From Anaerorhabdus sp036641015 (GTDB taxonomy: Bacteria > Bacillota_I > Bacilli_A > Erysipelotrichales > Erysipelotrichaceae): DNA of 34,531 bases. Shown here piece by piece: positions 16,512 through 24,290 of this stretch. The position numbers and the translations under genes are program-made. The notes under the pieces are model-generated. The model was not told where the DNA came from. It worked only from the letters and a program-made list of their open reading frames with translations, and did no database searches. The DNA lies in the NCBI RefSeq assembly GCF_036641015.1, contig NZ_JAVWFO010000015.1:1-34531 (forward strand), read 5' to 3'. Position 1 is the stretch's first letter. Each line of letters starts with the position of its first letter.

Positions 16512-17520
16512 CGATTCCATTTGGATTATTTTGTGTGAAGTTCCAACCATCTTGGCACATTTCATCAATACCATATTGAGCACTCCAACCAAGCACTTCT
16601 TTAGCCTTCGTTGTATCCGCATAACATGTTGCAATATCACCTGCTCTACGTTCCATAATTTGGTATGGAATTTCTTTTCCACATGCTTTTGCAAATGCAT
16701 CTTTAACTTGTAATACTGAGTATCCAATACCAGTACCTAAGTTAATCATTTCAACACCTTTATGTTCCATTGCATATTCTACTGCTTTAATATGTCCTAG
16801 TGCTAAATCAACAACATGAATATAATCACGTACACCAGTTCCATCAATTGTATTATAGTCATCACCCCAAACACGAAGATATTCTCTTTGTCCAGTAGCA
16901 ACCTGAGCAACATAAGGCACTAAATTATTTGGAATTCCATTTGGAGTTTCTCCAAGTAATCCACTCTTATGTGCACCAATTGGATTGAAATAACGTAATA
17001 ATAATACACTCCAATCAGCATCAGATGAATAAACATCTCTAAGTATTTGTTCATTGTAAAGTTTAGTTGTTCCATAAGGATTTGTTGTACTTAATGGAAA
17101 ATCTTCTTTTATAGGTACTGTTGCAGGATCTCCATAAACAGTAGCACTTGAACTAAACACAACAGTCTTAACTCCCGCATCCTTCATTGCTTCATAAAGA
17201 TTTACGCTCCCTGAAATATTATTTTTATAATAAGTTAGTGGAATAACACATGATTCCCCTACTGCTTTATATCCAGCAAAGTGAATTACTGCATCAATTT
17301 TATTCTCACCAAATACTTTATCAAGCCCAGCTCTATCAAGAATATCCACTTCATAAAACTTAGGTTTCTTGCCAGTAATTGTTTCGATTCTATCAAGTAC
17401 AACCTTTTTAGAATTATAAAGATTATCTAGAACTACAACATCATATCCTGCATTGATCAATTCAACACACGTATGGCTTCCAATATAACCCGTTCCACCA
17501 GTAACTAAAATTGTTTTCAT
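16507..17520 (-). CDS. galE: UDP-glucose 4-epimerase
   Basis: GalE interconverts UDP-glucose and UDP-galactose with bound NAD; some members also act on the N-acetyl forms. The 337-residue protein has the Rossmann start TGGTGYIGSHT (residues 7-17), FSSSATVYG (Ser123-125), and the catalytic YGTTK pair Tyr149 and Lys153. RYFNPIGAH and the C-terminal RRAGDIATCYAD are also standard for the family, and the length is normal. GAGGAGG precedes the ATG at 17520. It lies apart from other galactose genes. The amino-sugar locus is more than 11 kb away, so a role in wall polysaccharide or sugar-nucleotide supply is as likely as catabolism. Its end overlaps the terminator hairpin. The upstream region carries an inverted repeat and a 14-base element shared with the rseP promoter region. 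Confidence 0.97.
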   Translation of the reverse strand: MKTILVTGGTGYIGSHTCVELINAGYDVVVLDNLYNSKKVVLDRIETITGKKPKFYEVDILDRAGLDKVFGENKIDAVIHFAGYKAVGESCVIPLTYYKNNISGSVNLYEAMKDAGVKTVVFSSSATVYGDPATVPIKEDFPLSTTNPYGTTKLYNEQILRDVYSSDADWSVLLLRYFNPIGAHKSGLLGETPNGIPNNLVPYVAQVATGQREYLRVWGDDYNTIDGTGVRDYIHVVDLALGHIKAVEYAMEHKGVEMINLGTGIGYSVLQVKDAFAKACGKEIPYQIMERRAGDIATCYADTTKAKEVLGWSAQYGIDEMCQDGWNFTQNNPNGIE

Positions 17521-17536
17521 AATATATCCTCCTCGT

Positions 17537-17583
17537 TTAGTTTAACACAATCAATTTTCTTAAAAAAGATACTTTGTGTTAAA
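17537..17583. repeat. Inverted repeat upstream of galE
   Basis: TTTAACACAA (17541-17550) and TTGTGTTAAA (17574-17583) form a perfect 10-bp inverted repeat with a 23-base spacer. The left arm is part of TTAGTTTAACACAA (17537-17550), which occurs again at 19895-19908 before rseP. Read on the minus strand it gives TGTTAAACT, an extended -10-like element, so the repeat may overlap the galE promoter. An operator is possible but unproven. Confidence 0.4.
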
Positions 17584-17613
17584 GTTGCATTAACTTTATT
17601 TTGATTAGTAAAA

Positions 17614-17865
17614 TTACCCATGAAGCCCTTTAGCTTGTCGATCCATATCTTCTACAACGATATCATATATTTCTCCAAGCTTTGAACAATATTCTAAAAC
17701 TAACCATGGTTCATTTGTATGAAAATGAATTTTAATCAATTCATCATCACCGACTGCTAATAAACAATCACCTTTGAAATTATTCATAAAGTAGTCATTT
17801 ATTGAATCTTCATTTAAATCTTTTCCTTCAATTAGCAACTGTACATCATAACGAAATTCAATCAT
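17614..17865 (-). CDS. Stand-alone FakA/YloV middle-domain-like small protein
   Basis: The 83-residue protein resembles the central domain of FakA (YloV), the fatty-acid kinase long annotated as a dihydroxyacetone-kinase relative. The matching core is GDCLLAVGDDELIKIHFHTNEPWLVLEYCSKLGEIYDIVVEDMDRQ, where full-length FakA has a GDSLVVVGDDxxVKVHVHTNxP segment. The nucleotide-binding DAK2-like N-terminal domain and the DegV-like C-terminal domain are both absent. The upstream reading frame is closed by a terminator and a non-coding gap, so this is not an obvious frameshift remnant. It has its own GGAGG site and an extended -10 promoter. Proteins of this size exist in related bacteria under the name kinase to dihydroxyacetone kinase. 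It cannot be a kinase by itself; a regulatory or binding role is inference. Confidence 0.72.
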   Translation of the reverse strand: MIEFRYDVQLLIEGKDLNEDSINDYFMNNFKGDCLLAVGDDELIKIHFHTNEPWLVLEYCSKLGEIYDIVVEDMDRQAKGLHG

Positions 17866-17887
17866 AATTAACCTCCATTATTTATTA

Positions 17888-17896
17888 ATTATATCA
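17888..17896 (-). promoter_or_regulatory. Extended -10 promoter of the small FakA-like gene
   Basis: The minus strand reads TGATATAAT, a perfect extended -10 element, 23 bases before the ATG at 17865. It directly follows the terminator of the DUF368 gene. Confidence 0.6.
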
Positions 17897-17897
17897 A

Positions 17898-17925
17898 TAA
17901 AAGTACATGCGCAAACATGTACTTT
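17898..17925 (-). terminator. Terminator of the rseP-DUF368 operon
   Basis: Minus-strand AAAGTACATG (17925-17916) pairs perfectly with CATGTACTTT (17909-17900) around a TTTGCG loop and runs into TTTTATT. It lies 7 bases past the stop codon of the DUF368 gene. Confidence 0.88.
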
Positions 17926-17931
17926 AGTTAT

Positions 17932-18798
17932 TTATTCTACTTCTTTTAATTTATCACTTTTAATTTCTTGAGATGAGAACCAATAAATGATTACAAAAGT
18001 GATTGCTGCAACGATTATGGATACAATTAGAGTCCCATTAATAACTAATTCAATTCCACTTAGCATATATAATTGCACAAACGATCCTACGAGTAATCCT
18101 AGAATAGCCATATACGTTACTTGTTCATAACGATCCAGCAAGAACCTTACTCCTTTAGCTCCACCTAACAACCCAACTACTCCACCAAGTCCACAAGGAA
18201 TTAGTAAAGGAATATTAAATTCAGCGATTGCAAAACCATAAACAGTTCCATAAAGACCCATAATAATTAAAATCAAAGATCCACTTATTCCTGGAATAAT
18301 CATAGTAACAGTAGCTATTGCCATACCAATAAAACAAACAACAAATGATTCAAGATTTAAACTTGTATACTTAATCGCAGCTGCAGCAGACTCCTTATCA
18401 GCATTCATAAACGCGAAGTACAACATAATTACAAGCGCAATAGCAAACGCAATCCAATTAATTGGTTTAATCTCTTTTGTCTTTCCTTTTGCTTTAAAGA
18501 AAATTAAAGGTAAACTTCCAAGTACTATACCAATGAATCCAAAATAAGTTTGTGTTGGAAAGTTTATTAATAACAATGACATAATTTTACTTAAACCTAC
18601 AATACCAATACCTAATCCAAGCGCTAAAGGAATTAAGAAAGGTAAATTGCGCTTAATCACTTTAAAATTTAAAGTGATTGATTCCATTAATCGATCATAA
18701 AAGTTCAAAATTACAGCGATTGTACCGCCACTAACACCAGGAATAACATTTGCAATTCCCATCAAGATTCCAAAAACTACGTATTTGATTGCTTCCAT
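17932..18798 (-). CDS. popT: DUF368 family protein, PopT-type undecaprenyl-phosphate translocase
   Basis: DUF368 proteins were shown in Vibrio cholerae and Staphylococcus aureus to return undecaprenyl phosphate, the lipid carrier of wall synthesis, from the outer to the inner face of the membrane. The 288-residue protein is polytopic and carries the family hallmarks: GILMGIANVIPGVSGGTIAVIL near the N-terminus and the matching MIIPGISGSLILIIMGLYG in the second half. These PGVSGG/PGISG loops are re-entrant repeats. AGGAGAG precedes the ATG. It is co-transcribed with rseP (8-base gap) and lies in the same cluster as uppS, whose product makes the C55 lipid. Specific function is transferred from the family, not proven here. 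Confidence 0.85.
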   Translation of the reverse strand: MEAIKYVVFGILMGIANVIPGVSGGTIAVILNFYDRLMESITLNFKVIKRNLPFLIPLALGLGIGIVGLSKIMSLLLINFPTQTYFGFIGIVLGSLPLIFFKAKGKTKEIKPINWIAFAIALVIMLYFAFMNADKESAAAAIKYTSLNLESFVVCFIGMAIATVTMIIPGISGSLILIIMGLYGTVYGFAIAEFNIPLLIPCGLGGVVGLLGGAKGVRFLLDRYEQVTYMAILGLLVGSFVQLYMLSGIELVINGTLIVSIIVAAITFVIIYWFSSQEIKSDKLKEVE

Positions 18799-18806
18799 AT
18801 TCTCTC

Positions 18807-19865
18807 CTAATTAAATATTCTGACAATATCTTGCCAGGTTGCAAAAATCATCAACCCGAACAATAATACCATACTTGCAGTCATTATTCCAAGTTCAAAT
18901 TTTTTATTAAGTGGTTTACCAATAATCATTTCAACCAAAGTTAATATAATTCTACCACCATCTAATACTGGTAATGGCAATAAATTAAATATACCCACAT
19001 TCAATGATAATAGTGCAATTAATAACAACAAATTACTTAAACCAAGAGATGCTTGCTGAGCTGTTACTTGATAAATACCCACAGGTCCTGATAATTGATC
19101 TAAACCATTTCCTTGCACAAGTCTTGTTAACGATTTAAATATGCTTCCTGTCATATCGACCATATAGTCAAATCCATATTTACCTGCATTAAGTAAATTT
19201 ATTTTGACAACCTCGCTTGCAGGAGCTCCAATACCAACCATGTATATACCATCTTCAGTTGCTTGGCCTTTTACTTTAATATCAATTAATTGACCATCAC
19301 GTTCTACTGTATATGTCATTTCATCACCATAAGACATAGTAAATGTTGATAAATCCGTAAATTCTTTTGGCTTTATTACTGTTCCATCGGCGAAAACTAC
19401 TTTTTTGATTAAATCCCCAGTTTCAAAACCAGCTGAAGCAGCAGGACTATTTTCAACAATTGTATTAACAATTGGCTTTGGTGACAATGCATATTCTCCG
19501 TTTTGAATTAATATTCCACTAATAATAACCCAACAAAGTACAAAATTCATTACAACACCAGCAATCATGATAACAATACGTTTCCAATATGATATACCTT
19601 TTATTGAACGATTTTTTGGTACATTAATATCTGGATACAATTCCATATCATCTTCTTGTTCACCTGCCATTGCAACATATCCACCAATAGGAATCAAACG
19701 CAAAGTATATTTTGTTTCCTTTTTTTGGAATGAAAATATCTTTGGTCCCATCCCTAATGAAAATTCATAACAATATACACCAAATGCCTTAGCAGCAAGT
19801 AGATGCCCACATTCATGGATTACAATAATTACAGATAATACTAATATAAAATAGATTACTCCCAT
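18807..19865 (-). CDS. rseP: Site-2 intramembrane metalloprotease RseP/RasP
   Basis: RseP cuts membrane-embedded anti-sigma factors and leftover signal peptides. The 352-residue protein shows the zinc motif HECGH (His17, Glu18, His21) in the first helix. A PDZ domain follows at about 125-195, including the segment with PAASAGFETGDLI. The third zinc ligand lies in LLPLPVLDGGRI near residue 305. Membrane helices are at the N-terminus, about 95-115, 270-295 and 325-345. AAGGAGTG precedes the ATG at 19865. In many Firmicutes rseP follows dxr in the same transcript; here a terminator separates them, and rseP has its own promoter-like element and is followed by the DUF368 gene instead of proS or polC. 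Confidence 0.95.
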   Translation of the reverse strand: MGVIYFILVLSVIIVIHECGHLLAAKAFGVYCYEFSLGMGPKIFSFQKKETKYTLRLIPIGGYVAMAGEQEDDMELYPDINVPKNRSIKGISYWKRIVIMIAGVVMNFVLCWVIISGILIQNGEYALSPKPIVNTIVENSPAASAGFETGDLIKKVVFADGTVIKPKEFTDLSTFTMSYGDEMTYTVERDGQLIDIKVKGQATEDGIYMVGIGAPASEVVKINLLNAGKYGFDYMVDMTGSIFKSLTRLVQGNGLDQLSGPVGIYQVTAQQASLGLSNLLLLIALLSLNVGIFNLLPLPVLDGGRIILTLVEMIIGKPLNKKFELGIMTASMVLLFGLMIFATWQDIVRIFN

Positions 19866-19896
19866 AAAATATCACTCCTTTAAAGTGTTCCACATT

Positions 19897-19925
19897 AGTT
19901 TAACACAACCATATAACTGACACAA
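19897..19925 (-). promoter_or_regulatory. Promoter-like element of rseP
   Basis: The minus strand gives TTGTGT, 17 bases, then TAAACT with a TG one base upstream (extended -10 type). A promoter is needed here because a terminator follows dxr. The -10 part belongs to a 14-base sequence shared with the region before galE. Confidence 0.4.
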
Positions 19926-19934
19926 ATATTGCAC

Positions 19935-19972
19935 AAAAGGATAAAGCAATACAAAATATGTATTCTTTATCC
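19935..19972 (-). terminator. Terminator of the uppS-cdsA-dxr operon
   Basis: Minus-strand GGATAAAG (19972-19965) pairs with CTTTATCC (19946-19939). An inner AATAC/GTATT extension lies inside, and TTTT follows. It starts 10 bases past the dxr stop codon. Confidence 0.82.
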
Positions 19973-19982
19973 CCTAATTTAA

Positions 19983-21140
19983 TTATTGTTTTTCAACAAA
20001 TTTATTTCTTACAAATTCTCGCGATAAGTGATCTGTATCAATCAGTTCTTGCAGTGTTGGCTCAGCAATAAATGGAATTGTATTAATTGCCTCAATAACA
20101 AAGTCTTCAATATCTAAGAATTTGATTTTATCATCAAGAAACAATGATACTGCTTCCTCATCTGCACCATTCATGATTGCACCTAAATTACCACCTTTTT
20201 TACCAACAATATAAGCCATCTCTAACAGTGGAAAACGTTTAAAGTCTGGTTTAGTAAAGTGTAATTCTGGAAAGTTTGTAAAATCAAATGGCTTATCATT
20301 AAACATCTGCAATCGATTTGGATACGATAATGCATATTGAATTGGTATGCGCATATCAGCAGAACCAATTTGAGCTATGATTGAATGGTCTCGATATTGA
20401 ACCATCGAATGAACAACACTTTCTTTATGAATTAGTACATCAATCTTATCAAATGGAATATCAAATAAGTAATGTGCTTCGATAACCTCAAATGCTTTGT
20501 TACACATTGTTGCGCTATCAATAGTAATTCTTCCACCCATTTTCCAATTTGGATGATTCAAAGCTTCTTGTTTAGTAACATTAACCAATTCTTCACGTGT
20601 TTTATCTCTAAAACTACCACCACTAGCAGTTACAATAATTTTATCTACTTCTTTCATTGAATTACCTTGTAAACATTGAAAAATTGCTGAATGTTCAGAA
20701 TCAATTGGATATAGTGCAACACCATATTCTTTACACGCATTTTTAACTAATGTACCACCAGTTACTAAACTTTCTTTGTTTGCTAACGCAACCACTTTGC
20801 AATGTTTTATCGCTTCTAAAACTGGTTCTAAACCTCTAAACCCAACTATTGCACTTACAAACGTATCATAATTATTTAACTTAGCTAATTCAATTAATCC
20901 TTTATCACCAAAATGAATTGTTAGATATGGAAACTCTTTTCTTAATTCATTAGCATCGTTTTCATTTGCAACTGATATTACTTTAACTAACGGAAATTGT
21001 TTGATCAATTCACGCGCATTTTCAATGTTATATCCAACACTAAATGCGACTAATTCAAATTCATCTAAATGATGTGAAATTACATCTATAGTTTGTGTAC
21101 CTATTGAGCCACTAGCTCCTAATAATACAATTTTTTTCAT
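19983..21140 (-). CDS. dxr: 1-deoxy-D-xylulose 5-phosphate reductoisomerase
   Basis: Dxr catalyses the committed step of the non-mevalonate isoprenoid pathway, making methylerythritol phosphate with NADPH. The 385-residue protein has the nucleotide-binding GASGSIGTQTIDV (8-20), ALANKESLVTGG, and the substrate and metal region PIDSEHSAIFQCL. Further signatures are TASGGSFRD, HPNWKMGGRITIDSATMCNKAFEVIEAHYLF and HKESVVHSMVQYRD. Its presence means the organism makes isoprenoid precursors by this pathway, which feeds UppS encoded two genes upstream. TGAGGTAA precedes the ATG at 21140, 3 bases after the cdsA stop. It is the last gene of the uppS-cdsA-dxr transcript. Confidence 0.97.
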   Translation of the reverse strand: MKKIVLLGASGSIGTQTIDVISHHLDEFELVAFSVGYNIENARELIKQFPLVKVISVANENDANELRKEFPYLTIHFGDKGLIELAKLNNYDTFVSAIVGFRGLEPVLEAIKHCKVVALANKESLVTGGTLVKNACKEYGVALYPIDSEHSAIFQCLQGNSMKEVDKIIVTASGGSFRDKTREELVNVTKQEALNHPNWKMGGRITIDSATMCNKAFEVIEAHYLFDIPFDKIDVLIHKESVVHSMVQYRDHSIIAQIGSADMRIPIQYALSYPNRLQMFNDKPFDFTNFPELHFTKPDFKRFPLLEMAYIVGKKGGNLGAIMNGADEEAVSLFLDDKIKFLDIEDFVIEAINTIPFIAEPTLQELIDTDHLSREFVRNKFVEKQ

Positions 21141-21143
21141 AGT

Positions 21144-21941
21144 TTACCTCAAAAATAACGTATAGAAATTTTGCATTTCCACAAATAACAAGATAGCGTG
21201 GAAAAACATCAAACAAAATAACAAACTATCAACACGGTCTAAAACTCCCCCATGTCCTGGAAAAATCGAACCAAAATCTTTTACATGATATTGACGTTTT
21301 ACTGCACTAAATGATAAATCACCAATTTGCGAAATAATTGGTAGTGTTAATGATGAAAATATAATAACACTTGGCTCAAACATATTTGATAAATACAAGT
21401 TAGCAAATATATATGACGCAGCAGCACCAACTAACCAACCACCAATTGCACCCTCCCAAGTTTTTTTAGGAGATATTCGTTCAATTAGTTTATGTTTACC
21501 AAAGTAAACACCAAAGAAATAGGCTCCAATATCACACCCAAAGCATGCTAATGCAACATAGATCATTAAGAAGCCATTATAATCATAGATATGAATAATT
21601 CCCTTAACAGCAAGTGTTAGGATCATTGTCATAACAAACACATAACTTAAATCTTCAATGCTTATCTCTTTTGTAAAAATATGTATTACAAATAAGACGA
21701 TTAGAAATGCAATTATTGCAGGGATATAGAAATCAATCGGAACTAGATACATAACTAATGTGCTTAAAAACAAAAACGTTACTAATCCCCAACTAATTTT
21801 ACCTCCTCTTACAGCTAATATCTCATAAGAAGCAAGTGCACTAACCGCAAATACCAACAAAAGTAAAGGTATACCACCTAGTACTAAAGGGGGTATTGCT
21901 ACAAGTGCAATAATCAATCCAGTAATAAATCTCTGCTTCAT
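21144..21941 (-). CDS. cdsA: Phosphatidate cytidylyltransferase
   Basis: CdsA makes CDP-diacylglycerol, the precursor of acidic phospholipids, in the membrane. The 265-residue protein has about seven to eight membrane segments. The family signature near the C-terminus is clear: SFSAVKRQYHVKDFGSIFPGHGGVLDRVDSLLF (residues about 212-244), containing the KDFG, PGHGG and DR-D elements. GGAGG lies 10 bases before the ATG at 21941, which overlaps the uppS stop as ATGA. It sits in the usual Firmicute order uppS-cdsA-dxr. The size is normal for the family. Confidence 0.95.
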   Translation of the reverse strand: MKQRFITGLIIALVAIPPLVLGGIPLLLLVFAVSALASYEILAVRGGKISWGLVTFLFLSTLVMYLVPIDFYIPAIIAFLIVLFVIHIFTKEISIEDLSYVFVMTMILTLAVKGIIHIYDYNGFLMIYVALACFGCDIGAYFFGVYFGKHKLIERISPKKTWEGAIGGWLVGAAASYIFANLYLSNMFEPSVIIFSSLTLPIISQIGDLSFSAVKRQYHVKDFGSIFPGHGGVLDRVDSLLFCLMFFHAILLFVEMQNFYTLFLR

Positions 21942-22639
21942 TTCTTAAGACCTCCGAATCGGCGATCACGTTGTTTAAAATCATCTAAGCATCGATTAAA
22001 CTCTTCTGGAGTAAATTCAGGCCATGTTTCATCAACAAATATAAGTTCACTATACGCAATTTGCCACAATAAAAAATTAGATATGCGATATTCACCACTA
22101 GTTCTTATCAGGCAATCAATTGGCGGATAATCTTTCGTCATTAAGTATTGTTCAAATTCTTTTTCATCAATATCTAATGTTTGTTTACCAGCCTGTACAT
22201 CCTTAGCAAACTCTTTTGCAGCAAGTAAAATTTCTCTTTGTGATCCATAATTCATCGCAAAGCATAAAATCATACCTGTGTTATTTTTTGTATCCTCTAT
22301 CGCTTTTTGAAACAATTTAGCTGTTTCTTTAGGAATTCCTTCCATTTGTCCAATCATTTGGATACGTATATTTTTTTCCATTAGTTCTTTCAAAAATTTT
22401 TGAAAGAAAACTGCAGGCAATTTCATCAAATAATTCACTTCTTCTTCAGGTCTTTTCCAATTTTCAGTAGAAAAAGCAAACAACGTTAAAACTTCAATTC
22501 CGTCATCGTTTGCTGCAATTGCAATATTTCTAACATTCTCTGATCCTTGATAATGTCCTTGGGTACGCATTTTATTTTGACGCTTTGCCCATCTTCCATT
22601 GCCATCCATAATGATCGCAACATGTTTTATTTTATCCAT
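21938..22639 (-). CDS. uppS: Isoprenyl transferase, undecaprenyl diphosphate synthase
   Basis: UppS condenses isopentenyl diphosphate units into the C55 carrier lipid for peptidoglycan. The 233-residue protein begins MDKIKHVAIIMDGNGRWAKRQ, the active-site region with the catalytic Asp in MDGNGRWA. LTLFAFSTENWKRP and the C-terminal DCLIRTSGEYRISNFLLWQIAYSE and RDRRFGG are the standard signatures. AAGGTGATG precedes the ATG at 22639. It heads a transcript with cdsA and dxr behind an extended -10 promoter, since a terminator follows frr. One small deviation is GEYRISNFLLWQ, where many members read GExRLSNFLLWQ, a conservative change. Confidence 0.97.
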   Translation of the reverse strand: MDKIKHVAIIMDGNGRWAKRQNKMRTQGHYQGSENVRNIAIAANDDGIEVLTLFAFSTENWKRPEEEVNYLMKLPAVFFQKFLKELMEKNIRIQMIGQMEGIPKETAKLFQKAIEDTKNNTGMILCFAMNYGSQREILLAAKEFAKDVQAGKQTLDIDEKEFEQYLMTKDYPPIDCLIRTSGEYRISNFLLWQIAYSELIFVDETWPEFTPEEFNRCLDDFKQRDRRFGGLKK

Positions 22640-22662
22640 AACATCACCTTACTCATGAAAAT

Positions 22663-22671
22663 ATTTTACCA
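22663..22671 (-). promoter_or_regulatory. Extended -10 promoter of uppS-cdsA-dxr
   Basis: The minus strand reads TGGTAAAAT, an extended -10 element, 24 bases before the uppS ATG. The -35 position is poor. The rest of the 204-base gap upstream holds only the frr terminator and AT-rich spacer. Confidence 0.5.
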
Positions 22672-22817
22672 TAATTTATATATGAATGATAGTTCTTGGC
22701 TTATCAAATTCAAAACAAAGAATCTATACGACTCACTTTACTCTTTGTCTAAATTTCTAATCTCTTGCTAATATCATATAATTCATTAATCAAATTGTTA
22801 TTTTAAATCGATATAAT

Positions 22818-22843
22818 AAAAGAATAGTTCTTTCGAACTATCC
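22818..22843 (-). terminator. Terminator of pyrH-frr
   Basis: Minus-strand GGATAGTTC (22843-22835), loop GAAA, GAACTATTC (22830-22822), then TTTT. It begins at the base directly after the frr stop codon. Confidence 0.9.
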
Positions 22844-23392
22844 TTAGATTGTCATTACTTCTTTTTCTTTAGCTGCAGCAACTTCATCAATTTTTTTAAT
22901 TGCTTCATCAGTCGCTTTTTGCACTTTATCTAAACAATCTTTTTCAAGATCTTCAGTTAATGTATCGTCTTTTTTAGCTGCTTCATTTGCATCACGTCTA
23001 ACATTTCTTACTTGAACTTTAGCTTCCTCAGCAAATTTAGACACTTTTTTACACATTTCTTTTCTTGTTTCTTCTGTTAATGTAGGTACAGTTAAACGAA
23101 TAACAGTTCCATCATTTTGAGGTGCAATTCCTAAATCAGCTTCATTACAAGCTTTTTCAATATTTTTTAAACTAGAAGAATCATAAGGTTTAATAACAAG
23201 TGTTCTTCCCTCAACTACTGAAATACTTGCAATTTGATTAACTGGAGTTGGTGATCCATAATAATCAACTTCTACATGATCAAGCATTGTTGTATTAGCA
23301 CGACCTGTACGAATTGATGTTAAACTTTCAGCAAAGTGAGCAATCACTTTATCCATTTTTTCTTTTGCTACATCTAGAACTAAATAAGCCAT
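22844..23392 (-). CDS. frr: Ribosome recycling factor
   Basis: RRF splits the post-termination ribosome together with EF-G. The 182-residue protein has the expected three-helix-bundle and beta-domain pattern: ESLTSIRTGRANTTMLDHVEVDYYGSPTPVNQ, then QNDGTVIRLTVPTLTEETRKEM, then VQVRNVRRDANEAAKK, which holds the ribosome-contacting arginines. AAGGAG precedes the ATG. The pyrH stop TAG directly abuts the frr ATG (TAGATG), so the two are probably translationally coupled. A terminator follows at once. Confidence 0.97.
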   Translation of the reverse strand: MAYLVLDVAKEKMDKVIAHFAESLTSIRTGRANTTMLDHVEVDYYGSPTPVNQIASISVVEGRTLVIKPYDSSSLKNIEKACNEADLGIAPQNDGTVIRLTVPTLTEETRKEMCKKVSKFAEEAKVQVRNVRRDANEAAKKDDTLTEDLEKDCLDKVQKATDEAIKKIDEVAAAKEKEVMTI

Positions 23393-24106
23393 CTATTTTA
23401 TCTCCTTCTTAATAACTGTTCCTATTTTTTCTTGCATTACTGCTTTTCTAATATTACCACGTTCATTCATGTTAAAGACTACTAAATCGACATGATTATC
23501 CATACACATACTTGTCGCAGTTGTATCCATAACTTGTAATTCTTTTTGAATTAAATCCATATATGTTAATTGTTCAAATTTAACTGCAGTTTTGTCTTTC
23601 TTTGGATCAGCACTGTAAACGCCATCAACTCCATTTTTAGCCATTAATATTACATCAGCTTTAATTTCAGATGCACGTAACGCTGCAGTTGTATCAGTTG
23701 AAAAATATGGATTTCCTGTTCCTCCACCGAATATCACTACACGCCCTTTTTCTAAGTGTCTTAATGCACGTCTAACAATAAATGGTTCAGCAACCTTATT
23801 CATTTCAATTGCTGTTTGTACACGTGTTGGTACCCCTGCTTGTTCAAGTGCTCCTTGAACTGCTAGCGCGTTGATTACAGTCGCTAACATTCCCATGTAA
23901 TCACCTTGAACTCTATCTATTCCAATACTTTCAGCTGTTTTGCCGCGAATAAAGTTACCTCCACCAACAACAATAGCTAAATCGACTCCTTTTTCATGTA
24001 TTTCTTTAATTTCTTCAGCAAGATTCTTTAAAATCTCTGGGTCAAAGTTATTACCATTTGCTGATAATGCTTCTCCACTTAACTTCAATAATACTCTACG
24101 ATACAT
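23393..24106 (-). CDS. pyrH: UMP kinase
   Basis: PyrH phosphorylates UMP to UDP and is the bacterial hexameric type of the amino-acid-kinase fold. The 237-residue protein opens MYRRVLLKLSGEALS. Then come VVGGGNFIRGKTAESIGIDRVQGDYMGMLATVINALAVQ, RRALRHLEKGRVVIFGGGTGNPYFSTDTTAALRA and KNGVDGVYSADPKKD, all standard. I chose the ATG at 24106, since family members start right before YRRVLLKLSGE; in-frame codons further upstream would run into the leader hairpin. It heads a two-gene transcript with frr behind a strong promoter. In many Firmicutes rpsB and tsf precede pyrH; here aspS and hisS do. Confidence 0.96.
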   Translation of the reverse strand: MYRRVLLKLSGEALSANGNNFDPEILKNLAEEIKEIHEKGVDLAIVVGGGNFIRGKTAESIGIDRVQGDYMGMLATVINALAVQGALEQAGVPTRVQTAIEMNKVAEPFIVRRALRHLEKGRVVIFGGGTGNPYFSTDTTAALRASEIKADVILMAKNGVDGVYSADPKKDKTAVKFEQLTYMDLIQKELQVMDTTATSMCMDNHVDLVVFNMNERGNIRKAVMQEKIGTVIKKEIK

Positions 24107-24117
24107 TGAAATAACCG

Positions 24118-24138
24118 CCTCTCTTTCGCAAAGAAAAG
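24118..24138 (-). promoter_or_regulatory. Hairpin overlapping the pyrH ribosome-binding site
   Basis: In the pyrH leader, CUUUUCUUU can pair over nine positions (three of them G-U) with AAAGAGAGG around a GCG loop. The 3' arm contains the GAGAGG part of the Shine-Dalgarno region, 12 bases before the start codon. The stem could limit initiation, but no alternative fold or ligand is evident. Confidence 0.4.
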
Positions 24139-24188
24139 GTTTCACTCATCGATTATTATGATCAAGTAATACCTTAATTTCCGTTGTC

Positions 24189-24217
24189 ATTATATCGTAC
24201 TTTTAATCTCCATGCAA
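24189..24217 (-). promoter_or_regulatory. Promoter of pyrH-frr
   Basis: Minus-strand TTGCAT and TATAAT are exactly 17 bases apart, and the -10 box is perfect. It gives a leader of about 75 bases that holds the hairpin next to the ribosome site. Confidence 0.75.
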
Positions 24218-24249
24218 TAAGTCAAAGGACTAACAGTGACATTTTTCCC

Positions 24250-24286
24250 ATAAGAAAAGAATCCCACTTAAACAAAATGGGATTCT
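24250..24286 (-). terminator. Terminator of the hisS-aspS operon
   Basis: Minus-strand AGAATCCCA (24286-24278) pairs perfectly with TGGGATTCT (24266-24258) and is followed by TTTTCTTA. It lies just past the aspS stop codon. Confidence 0.92.
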
Positions 24287-24290
24287 CATA

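Noticed and set aside
17614..17865. Pseudogene remnant of fakA
   Set aside because: The flanking DNA holds a terminator and a promoter, not remnants of the other FakA domains, and the small gene has its own strong ribosome site.
24107..24145. Longer N-terminus for pyrH
   Set aside because: The extra 13 residues do not resemble UMP kinases and lie in the leader hairpin; the ATG at 24106 fits the family.
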